A stretch of 64,000 bases of DNA from Advenella kashmirensis W13003 (GCF_000506985.1 NZ_KI650982.1:310001-374000), one strand, 5' to 3'; shown: positions 24,358 through 33,399, counted from the first letter of the stretch. Notes: a model not told the origin generated them from the sequence alone. Program-made: numbers and translations.

Positions 24358-24380
24358 TTTTTTGTGCATTGCACAAAAAA
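24358..24380. promoter_or_regulatory. Perfect 23-base palindrome upstream of phasin
   Basis: TTTTTTGTGCA (24358-24368), a central T, and TGCACAAAAAA (24370-24380) form a perfect inverted repeat with the core TGCA-T-TGCA. The A/T arms could make it look like a terminator, but the symmetric 1-base centre is typical of an operator. Confidence 0.55.
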
Positions 24381-24503
24381 TATAGAAATAGCGTGATGGC
24401 GTCAGATAATTTATTGAATATTAACTATTTTCTGTGACTACGCCATGACACAAGCCGGGTCAAGTGGCTGAGCAGACAGCCACCCCATCACCCTTTGCAA
24501 GGC

Positions 24504-25310
24504 TTATTCGTAACCCAGGGCACCTGATATTTTTGCTGCGGTGCTTACCAGCATATCGACCCACTCTTCCTGTAATCGTTCTGCAGGTGCAGAGATCGAC
24601 AGACCCGCCACCAGCTTGCCGGAATCGTCATAAATACCCGCCGAAATGCAGCGCACCCCCAGCTCAAGCTCTTCATTGTCGCGTGCATAGCCATGGCGCC
24701 GCACAAAACTCAGATCACGCTCAAGACGCTCCAGGTCGGTCAGACTGTTGCGGGTATTGCCGGACAGGCCGGTGCGCGTTGCATAGGCCCGGACAAAACG
24801 CGCGTCTGCAGAGGCCAGAAACAATTTACCGACAGAGGTCAGATGCAGCGGCGCCCGCCCGCCGATGGCGCGCACCACCTGCATGCCCGAACGTTCACTC
24901 CAGGCGCGATCGATATAGACAATGTCGTCACCCTGCTGAATAGACAAATTCACGGTCTGACCGGTCAGATGATGCAAAGTCTGCAGATAATCGTGCGCAA
25001 CATCGCGTACATTGAGCCGATCCTTGACCAGTGCACCCAACTCGAGAAGACGGATACCCAATTGGTACATGCCGTTATTGACCCGTTCGACATAACGCCC
25101 CACCGCCAGATCGTTCAGGATCCGGTGCGCCGTTGAAGCATGTAGTTGGGTGAGCGCAGCAATGTCCTTCAGTGAAACCGGGTGAGGCTGGTCAGCCAGC
25201 ACATCCAGCACTTTCATGGTTCGTTCCAGAACCTGGATACTGATGCCTGAGGCGATGTCCGGTTTGTCGGACTCGGACGTTGCATGCGCGTGTAAAAGCC
25301 GGTTTGCCAT
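24504..25310 (-). CDS. IclR-family transcriptional regulator
   Basis: A 268-residue regulator. The N-terminal winged helix-turn-helix is at about residues 25-85 (SLKDIAALTQLHASTAHRIL). The C-terminal effector domain has GRAPLHLTSVGKLFLA, GYARDNEELELGVRCIS and VAGLSISAPAERL, all typical of IclR. ATG 25310 was chosen; a TTG at 25337 is in frame but falls inside an upstream palindrome. The gene precedes the phasin gene, and both have TGCA-N-TGCA palindromes upstream, which suggests the same protein may bind both. The effector is unknown. Confidence 0.92.
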   Translation of the reverse strand: MANRLLHAHATSESDKPDIASGISIQVLERTMKVLDVLADQPHPVSLKDIAALTQLHASTAHRILNDLAVGRYVERVNNGMYQLGIRLLELGALVKDRLNVRDVAHDYLQTLHHLTGQTVNLSIQQGDDIVYIDRAWSERSGMQVVRAIGGRAPLHLTSVGKLFLASADARFVRAYATRTGLSGNTRNSLTDLERLERDLSFVRRHGYARDNEELELGVRCISAGIYDDSGKLVAGLSISAPAERLQEEWVDMLVSTAAKISGALGYE

Positions 25311-25322
25311 AATGGATGTTTG

Positions 25323-25341
25323 TATATTGCAGTGCAATATA
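25323..25341. promoter_or_regulatory. 19-base palindrome upstream of iclR-type gene
   Basis: TATATTGCA (25323-25331), a central G, and TGCAATATA (25333-25341) form a perfect inverted repeat just upstream of ATG 25310. The core TTGCA-N-TGCAA is the same type as the elements in front of the phasin gene. Probable autoregulatory operator. Confidence 0.6.
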
Positions 25342-25414
25342 TTCTATCCCATATTGTGAAAAATAGGAACATTTTACTGCCCTATTTCCTTTTTCAAACA
25401 GCTTCCCAGGGGGG

Positions 25415-26224
25415 TTATACGGGTTTATCCGGATGAAACCGACCGCCAACCCGCAGTATTTCGCCCTTCAAATAATCGAACGCATCGCTGGCCGCGGGTT
25501 CCTCTCCTTTGACGCCCAGATCAATATAGGCACCCGCGCCCTGCCCCATCGTCGGCAGACTGAAAGTGCTGATACCCGACCATTGCGTTTCAATATGTTC
25601 AAGCGCCGGCGTAATGCGCGATTCAGGCACGCCATACGCCAGAATGTTATGCGAGACCAGCTGACGCAGGTTTTGATAGTCGGCATACCGATTGTCCAGG
25701 GTCCACTCCACCATGGGCCAGGCCATTTCCGGAAAACCGGGAACAAAGGTGTGATCGTGAATAAAAAAGCCGGGAATTCGGTTATAGGGATTGGGCACGA
25801 TCTCAGCGCCTACCGGAAACACGCCCATGGCCAGGCGACGCTGATTTTCAGGAGAACCGGGGTCATGCGTGCCGCGGCCTTCGCGGGCAAGTTGCGCAAA
25901 ACGTTCGGTAATCAGTTGTTCCGCTTCGGGATGCAGTGCAAGCGAAACGCCCAGCGCCTGCGCGACGGCAGTACGGGTTTTGTCATCGGGCGTGGCGCCA
26001 ATGCCACCGCTGGAAAACACGATATCGCCGGAAGCAAAGCTGCGCTTATAGGCAGCAATCAGTGTTTCCAGATCATCCGGAAGAAATTCGGCGCGGGACA
26101 ATTGCATGCCGCGCGCGCCCAGCAATTCGATGATTTTGGACAGGTGCTTGTCCTGACGCCGACCGGAAAGGATTTCATCCCCGACAATAATCAAACTGAT
26201 TTTACGTGCTGCCTTGTCATTCAT
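25415..26224 (-). CDS. CinA-like molybdopterin-binding domain protein
   Basis: A 269-residue protein with a MoaB/MogA-like domain at its N-terminus: ISLIIVGDEILSGRRQDKH and the loop IVFSSGGIGATPDDKT are the hallmark pieces. It corresponds to the first domain of CinA without the C-terminal nicotinamide-nucleotide amidase domain. Such stand-alone proteins are usually labelled competence/damage-inducible protein A homologues or molybdopterin-binding proteins; their reaction is not established. AAGGA lies 9 bases before ATG 26224. Confidence 0.88.
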   Translation of the reverse strand: MNDKAARKISLIIVGDEILSGRRQDKHLSKIIELLGARGMQLSRAEFLPDDLETLIAAYKRSFASGDIVFSSGGIGATPDDKTRTAVAQALGVSLALHPEAEQLITERFAQLAREGRGTHDPGSPENQRRLAMGVFPVGAEIVPNPYNRIPGFFIHDHTFVPGFPEMAWPMVEWTLDNRYADYQNLRQLVSHNILAYGVPESRITPALEHIETQWSGISTFSLPTMGQGAGAYIDLGVKGEEPAASDAFDYLKGEILRVGGRFHPDKPV

Positions 26225-26273
26225 AATGCTGATCCTTGTTGTTTACCGGCGTCCGGATGACGCTATTCTAACG

Positions 26274-27086
26274 CTAAAGGTCAGACTCTGCTGGCAATAG
26301 CAACGGGCTGTCGCCACGCACCTGGGCGAGCGCATTCAGGCCATGATGTGCGTATACCAGCGAGGTAAAGACAGGCAGCACGATCCATGTCAGAGGGAAA
26401 AGGTTGATAGCCGCGCAGATCGTGCCGATCAGCCAGGCACCGCCGCGCGTACCGGTAATGACCCGCGCCCGCTCGGCAAGCGTCGCATGCTCCACCAGGG
26501 CATCAAAGCGCAACATATGGGTAAATGCGTAGGCCCACCAGAAAATATGCAGCAGGATGGCCACCGGCGGAATAAGCCAAAACGGGAGCGTGACAACCCA
26601 ACCGACAATGAAAATAGCCCCCACTTTGAGCGAGTTGATCAGGCTCGATACAAAAACCTGGCTGCCGCGCCGCTCCAACTGTGGATAATCAGTCCGCGCC
26701 ACATGGCCCACCACCATGGGCATGACCAGCACCGCCGCGATCAGCAGGCCAATGCTGCTGCCGACGGTCACCATGATGACAAACACCAAAATATGCACCA
26801 GGTACATGGTCAGCGAGAACAGACCGATGCCCGCCATCCAGCTGTCCATGTCAGTCATCAGTTCCGACTGCGTGACAAACAGATCCAGCCAGTCCGAAAC
26901 CGGCCCCCACAGAAAACGCGCGAAAAACAACATGGCGATGAGCGCGGCGCCAAAAGGCAGAAGCAGCGCCAGCAGCATGCGTGGCTGCAATTGCGAGACC
27001 ATCGCCCGACCAAACGCCCGGCCCACACCATCATAGGGGGACGGCGCATTCACTGATTGCGAGCGGAATGGTGTACTATTTTGCAT
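26274..27086 (-). CDS. EI24/CysZ-like membrane protein
   Basis: A 270-residue inner-membrane protein with about four to five long hydrophobic segments (MLLALLLPFGAALIAMLFFA, LVHILVFVIMVTVGSSIGLL, VGAIFIVGWVVTLPFWLIPP). The central pattern VARTDYPQLERRG and the later FWWAYAFTHMLRFDAL are typical of EI24-domain proteins, the family that contains the sulfate permease CysZ. A transport role is possible but unproven. It is divergent from the thioredoxin-like gene at 27152. Confidence 0.85.
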   Translation of the reverse strand: MQNSTPFRSQSVNAPSPYDGVGRAFGRAMVSQLQPRMLLALLLPFGAALIAMLFFARFLWGPVSDWLDLFVTQSELMTDMDSWMAGIGLFSLTMYLVHILVFVIMVTVGSSIGLLIAAVLVMPMVVGHVARTDYPQLERRGSQVFVSSLINSLKVGAIFIVGWVVTLPFWLIPPVAILLHIFWWAYAFTHMLRFDALVEHATLAERARVITGTRGGAWLIGTICAAINLFPLTWIVLPVFTSLVYAHHGLNALAQVRGDSPLLLPAESDL

Positions 27087-27151
27087 GACTTTCCCTTTGC
27101 GCGAAGGCGTAAATGGTTCAGATTCAACCGCGACCTATTTGCAGATCAATT

Positions 27152-27538
27152 ATGTTCATTCAAAATCCTGCCGCGCATGTGCCGCAATTGCTGCAGGCGC
27201 TGGACAACCCCGAGACCTGGCTTGTTGCCTGTTACTGCGCCGCGTGGTGCGATACATGTGGCGATTACCAAGGCGCATTCACCGCCTTGAGCGAACGGTA
27301 TCCGCAACATCTGTTCCTGTGGGTCGACGTCGAAGACAATCCCGAACTGCTGGACGACCTGGACGTTGAAAACTTCCCGACGCTGTTGATTCAAACGGCC
27401 GGCCAGACCCGGTTTTTCGGCACCATGCTGCCCTACATCAGTCATTTGGAGCGCATGATGCAGGCGATCCAGGAAGAGCCCGACACCCACGCCGAAGGCC
27501 CCGCAGATCTGCGTACCCTTCTGGCCGCGTCTGCATAA
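27152..27538 (+). CDS. Thioredoxin-like protein
   Basis: A 128-residue single-domain protein with the thioredoxin fold. The redox motif is AAWCDTCGDY (C33-x2-C36), followed by FLWVDVEDNPELLDDLDVEN and the cis-proline region FPTLLIQTAGQ. There is no signal peptide, so it acts in the cytoplasm. The active-site dipeptide (Asp-Thr) differs from the Gly-Pro of classical thioredoxin. An upstream in-frame ATG at 27113 exists, but the family-like N-terminus (MFIQNPAAHVPQLLQAL) supports 27152. It is divergent from the EI24 gene. Confidence 0.85.
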   Translation: MFIQNPAAHVPQLLQALDNPETWLVACYCAAWCDTCGDYQGAFTALSERYPQHLFLWVDVEDNPELLDDLDVENFPTLLIQTAGQTRFFGTMLPYISHLERMMQAIQEEPDTHAEGPADLRTLLAASA

Positions 27539-27771
27539 ACGAAATCCCGCTTCTGCGTAAAACGATTGACCACGGCGGCCTGATTGACCGAGCGCTTCCA
27601 CAACCGGAAGCAAACACCGCCAGAAACCGTCGTCGCGAGCCAGGCTGCCCCGGGCAGGCAAACAACTACCGTCGACCACAACGGCGCCCTGCATCCGATT
27701 GTGACGGTATGCCAAACAGGAATGTAGGAATGAAGTGTCGCCGTTTCAAGTGGATGAAGGCGACTGAAACA

Positions 27772-29199
27772 TCAATTGCCGTTATTGGGACGGCCACCCA
27801 ACAGGACGGCCAGCATGGGCTTGGGTCCGTGACCGTCATGGCGACGGTTGGTGGTTGTATCAGCCGCGGGCTGAGCTTTGCCTGTACTCGGCTCGTAAGG
27901 ACGGAAGAAAAAATCGTCAATTGGAGCCGCCCGGCTGGCGGGGAACGTTTTCTTGTAGCGCTCGGGTTTGCCCGATGAGGATCGTGATGGGTGATGTCCG
28001 CGCGTCAGGAAAACACTGGGAATGGACAACACGCCCCTGGGCACCGGGGTCTTGATGAGCTTTTCGATATCTTCGAGCAGGCGCTCTTCGGTCTGGGTAT
28101 AGAAGGCAATGGCCTCGCCCTTGGCTCCTGCCCGGCCGGTACGTCCGATACGGTGCACGTAATCTTCAGCATTGTAGGGCAGATCCATGTTGATCACGCA
28201 GGGCAGTCCGACCACATCCAGCCCCCGGGCTGCGACATCGGTCGCCACCAGGACGGAGATATCGCCGGATTTGAATCCTTCCAGCGCCTTGATGCGCTCG
28301 GCCTGCGAACGATCGCCGTGGATGGATTCGGCATTGATCCCTTCGCTGACCAGTTCTCTGGCCACCCGGCTGGCGCCGATTTTGGTATTGACAAAGACAA
28401 TGACCTGGCTCAGATTGCGCGACTTGAGTGTGTACAGTACAGCAGCTTTCTTTTCATTTGCCGCCACCGGGTAGGCAATTTGCGTGACGGTTTCGGCTGT
28501 TGCATTACGCGGCGCCACGTTGATTTCCACCGGGTTGTTCAAAAAGCTGCGTGCCAGCTTGCGGATGTCATTACTGAATGTGGCCGAAAACAACAGGCTC
28601 TGCCGCGGTTTGGGCAACAGGCGCACAATGCGCTCAAGATCAGGCAGGAACCCCATGTCCAGCATGCGGTCGGCTTCATCCAGTACCAGCACGCTGACCT
28701 GGCTCAGGCTGACGTTTTTCTGTTCGATATGATCCAGCAGCCGGCCTGGCGTGGCAATCAGCAATTCACAGCCCTTGCGCAACTGATCGCGCTGGGCATT
28801 CATGTCTACCCCACCAAAAACAACAGCCACGCGCAATGGAGAGCTGTGGCTGTAGCGTTTGACGCTGTCGGCGACCTGATCGGCCAGTTCGCGGGTAGGC
28901 GCAAGAATCAGCGCACGCACCGGATGTCGGGCCGGCGACATGCTGGAATTGGCCATGGGCATGAGCCGGTGCAGCAGCGGCAACGTAAAGGCGGCGGTTT
29001 TGCCGGTGCCGGTCTGGGCAGCGCCCATGATATCGCGACCGTCCATGATCAGGGGCATGGCCTGTTCCTGAATCGGCGTCGGCTTGGTATAGCCGCTGGC
29101 CATCACTGCCTTGAGCAGATCAGGGTGCAGGCCAACCTCGGAAAAGGATTCAAAGGTGGCTGTTTTGCCGTTGGAGGTCGTATTGGGGTCGGTCATCAA
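27772..29199 (-). CDS. DEAD-box ATP-dependent RNA helicase, RhlE-like
   Basis: A 475-residue helicase with every family motif: the Q motif (GYTKPTPIQEQAMP), Walker A (AQTGTGKTAA), PTRELADQ, DEAD in VLDEADRMLDMGFL, SAT, ARGLDVVGL and HRIGRTGRAG. The N-terminus (FESFSEVGLHPDLLKAV) and short basic tail are RhlE-like. It likely remodels rRNA or mRNA structures. Two ATG codons begin the frame (29199, 29196). The C-terminal 80 residues are poorly conserved and basic, as usual. It faces the thioredoxin gene tail to tail. Confidence 0.93.
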   Translation of the reverse strand: MMTDPNTTSNGKTATFESFSEVGLHPDLLKAVMASGYTKPTPIQEQAMPLIMDGRDIMGAAQTGTGKTAAFTLPLLHRLMPMANSSMSPARHPVRALILAPTRELADQVADSVKRYSHSSPLRVAVVFGGVDMNAQRDQLRKGCELLIATPGRLLDHIEQKNVSLSQVSVLVLDEADRMLDMGFLPDLERIVRLLPKPRQSLLFSATFSNDIRKLARSFLNNPVEINVAPRNATAETVTQIAYPVAANEKKAAVLYTLKSRNLSQVIVFVNTKIGASRVARELVSEGINAESIHGDRSQAERIKALEGFKSGDISVLVATDVAARGLDVVGLPCVINMDLPYNAEDYVHRIGRTGRAGAKGEAIAFYTQTEERLLEDIEKLIKTPVPRGVLSIPSVFLTRGHHPSRSSSGKPERYKKTFPASRAAPIDDFFFRPYEPSTGKAQPAADTTTNRRHDGHGPKPMLAVLLGGRPNNGN

Positions 29200-29305
29200 A
29201 TGTATATAAAGGGGGAACTGAGTATTGCGGCAAGCCGCGAAAACGACATTTTACTCTACTCATGCGCCGTTCCATGCCCTTGAGACTGCGAATAGGGAGA
29301 AAGCC

Positions 29306-29626
29306 TTAGAAAAGCCAGCGTAAAAGCCACAAGATGATCATGCCCACGCCAATCATAAAAAGAATATTGCGCACGCGCAAAAAAGCCAGGGCAGCCGCCA
29401 CGGCGGCGAAAAACTCGGCTCCGACCTGCGGCCACTCGCCTGCCGTCCAGGGCAGCAGGCTGGGTACCACAATCGCGGTCAGCGCCGCCACCGGGGCATA
29501 GCGCAGTCCACGGCTAACCGCTTTGCTCAGGGGAAAGTACTGTCCCAGCATCAGATAACCGGCACGCGTCAGCAGACTGCCGATACCCAGCATCAAAATT
29601 ACAAGTGCAATATAGGTATCACTCAT
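29306..29626 (-). CDS. azlD: AzlD-family branched-chain amino acid exporter subunit
   Basis: A 106-residue membrane protein with about four hydrophobic segments; SLLTRAGYLMLGQYFPLS and RGLRYAPVAALTAIVVPSLL are AzlD hallmarks. AzlD is the small partner of AzlC in branched-chain amino acid (or analogue) export. Its ATG overlaps the azlC stop by four bases (ATGA), so the pair is translationally coupled. A second azlCD pair occurs at 52647-53727. Confidence 0.9.
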   Translation of the reverse strand: MSDTYIALVILMLGIGSLLTRAGYLMLGQYFPLSKAVSRGLRYAPVAALTAIVVPSLLPWTAGEWPQVGAEFFAAVAAALAFLRVRNILFMIGVGMIILWLLRWLF

Positions 29627-30387
29627 GCCCGAACACCCCTGCCGGCCATTTTCTCTGAAACCATCCCCGCGGCAATGCCGGCAATGATGGCGATAAACAA
29701 GCCCATGCGCAGCGGCAACGGTTGCCCGACCCAGGCAACGACGCCCGCCACCAGCACGGTAATCAGCATGGGGCGACCCTTGATCAGGGGAATGACCACG
29801 GCCATCAGGGTCAGCACGCCGGCAAATTCCAGCGACCACTCGCGCGGCACCCGATCGCCGATCAGCACCCCGGCCAGAGTACTTAACTGCCATGCCGCCG
29901 CGATGGCGCTGCCCATGGTCAGATACGCCCAGACATAAACCGTGCGTCGCTTCTGGCGCACGTGACGGAACAGGCTGACAAACACCACATAATTGATGTC
30001 GGTCAGCAAATAGCCGAGCACCAGGCGCTTGAAATGAGAGTACCGCTCAAAAAACGGATAGAGGGTCGCCCCGAAAATGACAAAACGGATATTCACGATG
30101 AAACCGGCCAGGAACACCATCCACACTGGTGCACCCGCTGCCATGAGTGGCAGGGCCGTGAGCTGGGCCGAACCGGCATAGACCCATAGCGACATGATCA
30201 TGGACTGCCAGAATGACAGGCCATAATTGACCATGGCCACCCCGGACACGAAGCCCCAGGCGGCCAGCGCCAGCAGATGAGGGGCAACTGCACGCATTCC
30301 CAGTTGCGCCGCCTGCCGACGCGCCAGCCGATGCGCAGAATTTGCGGCAGGCACGGCCCGCGCAAAAAGAGTAAACGGGGAAAACAA
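29623..30387 (-). CDS. azlC: AzlC-family branched-chain amino acid exporter subunit
   Basis: A 254-residue membrane protein of the AzlC family. It has about six or seven hydrophobic segments, with the conserved WQSMIMSLWVYAGSAQLTAL and NIRFVIFGATLYPFF blocks. The best start is a TTG at 30387, because AAGGA lies six bases upstream; the first ATG (30297) would lose part of the N-terminal region. It is followed by azlD with a 4-base overlap. Predicted role is efflux of branched-chain amino acids across the inner membrane. Confidence 0.9.
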   Translation of the reverse strand: MFSPFTLFARAVPAANSAHRLARRQAAQLGMRAVAPHLLALAAWGFVSGVAMVNYGLSFWQSMIMSLWVYAGSAQLTALPLMAAGAPVWMVFLAGFIVNIRFVIFGATLYPFFERYSHFKRLVLGYLLTDINYVVFVSLFRHVRQKRRTVYVWAYLTMGSAIAAAWQLSTLAGVLIGDRVPREWSLEFAGVLTLMAVVIPLIKGRPMLITVLVAGVVAWVGQPLPLRMGLFIAIIAGIAAGMVSEKMAGRGVRA

Positions 30388-30639
30388 AATGGTTCCTTGT
30401 GCTGTACAATACGCTGGTTAAGCGGCGTATGGAAAGCGGCGTTTGAAGTATGCAGGAAATTCTAGCAAAAGCAGCAAGGGTATCCCCGTTGCACCTGCCA
30501 TACTGCAGAAATATAATGGTGCATCGCCGCTTTTGCTGTCAAAGTGACGCTGTACTGCAACACCGCGCCCTCTTACCGCCCGATCTGCGCGCCCGATTTG
30601 ACGCGCACCGTGTCCTACCGCTTTTTTAGGAAGTATCTG

Positions 30640-30837
30640 ATGTCTGCACAATTACAAACGGCTCCTATCGAGGTATCTGCCAGCGACTTGCCTGTGTACT
30701 GCCCCGGCCCGAACGCGCCCACCTGGAGCATGCATCCGCGCGTCTTTCTGGATGTCACCAAAACCGGTGCCGCTGCCTGCCCGTATTGCGGTGCCGTCTA
30801 CAAGCTGAAAGAAGGCGAGAAGGTGCATGGGCACTAA
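30640..30837 (+). CDS. Small zinc-finger domain protein (NDUFS6/FYDLN-like)
   Basis: A 65-residue protein with one zinc-binding domain: LPVYCPGPNAPTWSMHPRVF provides a Cys and a His, and AACPYCGAVYKL provides C-x2-C. This C-H-C-C pattern is found in the zinc-finger domain shared with mitochondrial complex I subunit NDUFS6 and in many small proteobacterial proteins of unknown role. AGGA lies upstream of ATG 30640. Its end overlaps the next gene by 11 bases. Confidence 0.85.
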   Translation: MSAQLQTAPIEVSASDLPVYCPGPNAPTWSMHPRVFLDVTKTGAAACPYCGAVYKLKEGEKVHGH

Positions 30838-31285
30838 AAGCACGACCGCGCCCAAGCGCGCGGTGTTCGCCACCCCCGACGAAGTGGAACAGGCGTTCTA
30901 CGAAGCATTACGCCTGGGCGACGCCATGCGCGTCATGCATACCTGGGCAGACGATGAAGAAACAGTCTGTATTCATCCGGGCGGCGAACGTTTGACGGGC
31001 ACCAGCGCCATTCAGTCCTCATGGCAGGAACTGCTCAATAGCGGGCCGGTTCATATCCATGCGCACCAGCCGGTTGTCATTACCTATGGCATGACAGTCA
31101 TCCATGTGCTGATCGAAGAAGTACAGGCCAATACGCCTCGCGGCAACCGCGAACTGCTTTTTTACGCCACCAACGTCTATCACAAGGGTCGTACCGGCTG
31201 GCATCTGGTGCACCACCACGCCGCGCCCGCCCCCTCCGATGTGCTGCTGTCCGACATGCACGACATCCCCAATCTGCTGCATTAG
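30827..31285 (+). CDS. NTF2-like (SnoaL-type) protein
   Basis: A 152-residue protein with an NTF2-like cone fold. Indicators are VEQAFYEALRLGDAMRVMHT, WADDEETVCIHPGGERLTG, the serial beta strands HIHAHQPVVITYGMTVIHVL, and YHKGRTGWHLVHHHAAP near the end. Such small folds bind or isomerise small molecules; no catalytic role can be assigned. It overlaps the zinc-finger gene by 11 bases and is followed by the YheT hydrolase, so the three are probably one transcript. Confidence 0.82.
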   Translation: MGTKSTTAPKRAVFATPDEVEQAFYEALRLGDAMRVMHTWADDEETVCIHPGGERLTGTSAIQSSWQELLNSGPVHIHAHQPVVITYGMTVIHVLIEEVQANTPRGNRELLFYATNVYHKGRTGWHLVHHHAAPAPSDVLLSDMHDIPNLLH

Positions 31286-31326
31286 CCTGTTCACGCACCA
31301 CCGCGTGCCGCCATACCGGATTTCCC

Positions 31327-32322
31327 GTGACCGCCCGACTCGATCTAACCCCCTGCCCCTCTCCAAACTGGCAATGCGAAGGCCATATCCAGACGATTGC
31401 CGCCATGCAATGGGGCCGCCGCACCCGCCAGCATTTCTTGCGGCAACGGCTCAATACAAGCGACGGTGATTTTCTGGATATTGACTGGGCCGGGCCCCGG
31501 CAGCATTCGGATGGCGGGTTTGACGGGAAAGCGCTGGTCATTTTTCACGGACTGGAAGGCAATAGCAAAAGCCATTACGCCCAGGCAATCGGCGCCCACT
31601 TCGTGGCGCTAGGGTGGATGGTCGCCGTCGCCCACTTTCGCGGCTGCTCTGGTGAACCGAATCGGCTGGCACGTTCCTATTTTTCGGGCGACTCCGGCGA
31701 TGTGAACTTCATTCTGACCCAGGTTCGCAGCCAGTTGCCACAGGCACAATGGCATGCGGCGGGCGTTTCCCTGGGCGGTAACGCGCTGCTTAAATATACC
31801 GGAGAACAAGGCGCTCAACTGTCCTGGCTGCACGGGGTTGCGGGTATTTCAGTGCCGATCGACCTGGTGGCAACAGGGATGCAATTGCAAAACAGTGTGA
31901 TCGGTCGTTATGTATATACGCCGCATTTTCTGGCCAGTATGCGCACAAAAATCCAGCAGAAAGCGGCTGCATTTCCCGGGATACTCAACTGGAACAAAGC
32001 CCTGCGCGCACGCACACTGCTGGATTTTGACGATGCCTATACAGGGCCAGTACATGGCTTTCGCAGCGCACTCGACTATTGGTCGCGCTGCTCCAGCACC
32101 TATAAACTCAGGGGTATTCGGGTACCGACCCTGTTGCTCAATGCACGTAACGACCCCTTTATTCCGCAGGCCAGTCTGCCGGCCCCAGGGCAATGCAGCG
32201 ACCAGGTACTGCTGCACTATCCGGGCAGCGGCGGTCATGCCGGTTTTGCCAGCGGAACAGGCCGCGGCGACCTGACCTGGCTGCCGCGCAGACTGGAACA
32301 GTTCTTTATTGAACGCCGATAG
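31327..32322 (+). CDS. YheT-family alpha/beta hydrolase
   Basis: A 331-residue alpha/beta hydrolase. The nucleophile elbow is AAGVSLGGNALLKY, the acid is likely the Asp in NARNDPFIPQ, and the catalytic His is in GSGGHAGFASG. Also typical of the family are CEGHIQTIAAMQWGRR and HGLEGNSKSHYAQAIG. The substrate is unknown; members act as carboxylesterases. The start is a GTG at 31327; the next ATG falls inside the conserved region. A strong hairpin follows the gene. Confidence 0.9.
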   Translation: MTARLDLTPCPSPNWQCEGHIQTIAAMQWGRRTRQHFLRQRLNTSDGDFLDIDWAGPRQHSDGGFDGKALVIFHGLEGNSKSHYAQAIGAHFVALGWMVAVAHFRGCSGEPNRLARSYFSGDSGDVNFILTQVRSQLPQAQWHAAGVSLGGNALLKYTGEQGAQLSWLHGVAGISVPIDLVATGMQLQNSVIGRYVYTPHFLASMRTKIQQKAAAFPGILNWNKALRARTLLDFDDAYTGPVHGFRSALDYWSRCSSTYKLRGIRVPTLLLNARNDPFIPQASLPAPGQCSDQVLLHYPGSGGHAGFASGTGRGDLTWLPRRLEQFFIERR

Positions 32323-32330
32323 AAACAGAC

Positions 32331-32372
32331 TCGCAAAAAAAGCCGATCTGTCATGAATCGGCTTTTTTGCGA
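32331..32372. terminator. Bidirectional rho-independent terminator
   Basis: TCGCAAAAAAAGCCGAT pairs with ATCGGCTTTTTTGCGA around a 9-base loop. This gives a U-tract on each strand between the convergent yheT-type and ctaG-type genes. Confidence 0.85.
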
Positions 32373-32387
32373 AGCGTTCGGGGCGGA

Positions 32388-33323
32388 TTAAACCGCCTTG
32401 AGCTGCTGCTGGGCAAGCCGCATTTCGCGCATCTGCCTGCCGGTTTTCTGCCGTCCCTTGGCCGACAGGCGCATCATGGTCCCCAATGCAAAAAGCAAGC
32501 CGAAAGTTTCCACCATGGCCGCCGGAATCCACATGGTCAGACCGCCGATACTCTGGTCGGTCACCGCAGACATGGGTAATGCGCGCCCGCATAAATCAAA
32601 CAGCGGATAAATATCGGTCGTCGTAAAGGTAATAACCGCGCCCACAATCATTTGCGGCAACATGGTAATAATGGGTGAGATAATCCGTGCCCCGGGCGAC
32701 AAGACCGCCGGGGAGCCAGATGCGATCGTCCACTGGAAAAAGCGCCCGATCCAGGTTTTCGCCGTGAGTGTGGGCGCAACATAGGGACGTCGGTCCAGAA
32801 TCAGGTTCCAGTACATAAAGCCGCTGATGACCACAGACCAGTTCATCAATCGGTACAGGCGCCAGTCCAGCATGGAATAAAACTGGATGGTCGGCAGCAG
32901 CCAGAACAGCACCAGGAACACGAACAGGAAAGGCACCAGGATTTTATTGGTCAACAGCCCGGTAATGAAGCGCCCCGAAAAACTGCGACGATAATCACGC
33001 AGCCAGACGCGGGCGCGCAGGGGGAGCCCGGCACGCATGACCTGTCCGGGGTAGGCGCCCATGATCAGCAAGGGGCCCAGGTGATGCAACACCAAGTGCT
33101 GAATCCGATGGACAAAAAACATGCGCTCGGCATAATAATCAACATGTGTATGCAGGGACAGATAGACCAGCACGAAGCCGGACCAGAATAATATCTGTCT
33201 GGCAAGCGTCACGTGATGCTTGCGAGTACCTCGCAAGAACAGCCATGCAGCAAGGATAAACAGGGCAATCAGCGTAGGAGAAAACTCCCAGGGCCGAAGC
33301 CAGTGCATCAAGTCCAGATCCAT
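32388..33323 (-). CDS. CtaG-like cytochrome oxidase assembly factor (caa3 type)
   Basis: A 311-residue polytopic membrane protein of the caa3-CtaG family, unrelated to the copper chaperone Cox11 that is also called CtaG. Features are the N-terminal HWLRPWEFSPTLIALFILAA, the histidine-rich MFFVHRIQHLVLHHLGPLLI, and a later conserved block (QMIVGAVITFTTTDIYPLFD). Members help form active cytochrome oxidase, probably through copper handling. No oxidase subunits are adjacent. ATG 33323 fits, with AGAGG upstream. Confidence 0.87.
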   Translation of the reverse strand: MDLDLMHWLRPWEFSPTLIALFILAAWLFLRGTRKHHVTLARQILFWSGFVLVYLSLHTHVDYYAERMFFVHRIQHLVLHHLGPLLIMGAYPGQVMRAGLPLRARVWLRDYRRSFSGRFITGLLTNKILVPFLFVFLVLFWLLPTIQFYSMLDWRLYRLMNWSVVISGFMYWNLILDRRPYVAPTLTAKTWIGRFFQWTIASGSPAVLSPGARIISPIITMLPQMIVGAVITFTTTDIYPLFDLCGRALPMSAVTDQSIGGLTMWIPAAMVETFGLLFALGTMMRLSAKGRQKTGRQMREMRLAQQQLKAV

Positions 33324-33399
33324 TGGTATAAAACCTCTTGTGTATATCTGCGCCGTATTGACCAACGGCGGCCTTGTAAGCCCGTTTGTGCGCGAGCCG

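Larger units (their letters stand above)
24169..24503. other. Phasin upstream region, no gene
   Basis: A 335-base AT-rich gap between the IclR gene (3' end 24504) and the phasin start (24168). No convincing coding frame is present. It holds two TGCA-T-TGCA elements, centred at 24315 and 24369, and presumably the phasin promoter. Confidence 0.7.

Noticed and set aside
24358-24380. Palindrome upstream of phasin as a terminator of the IclR gene
   Set aside because: A 1-base centre cannot form a normal hairpin loop; its symmetry and shared core fit an operator better.
27991-29283. 430-residue plus-strand open frame
   Set aside because: Antisense to the DEAD-box helicase, which has all family motifs.
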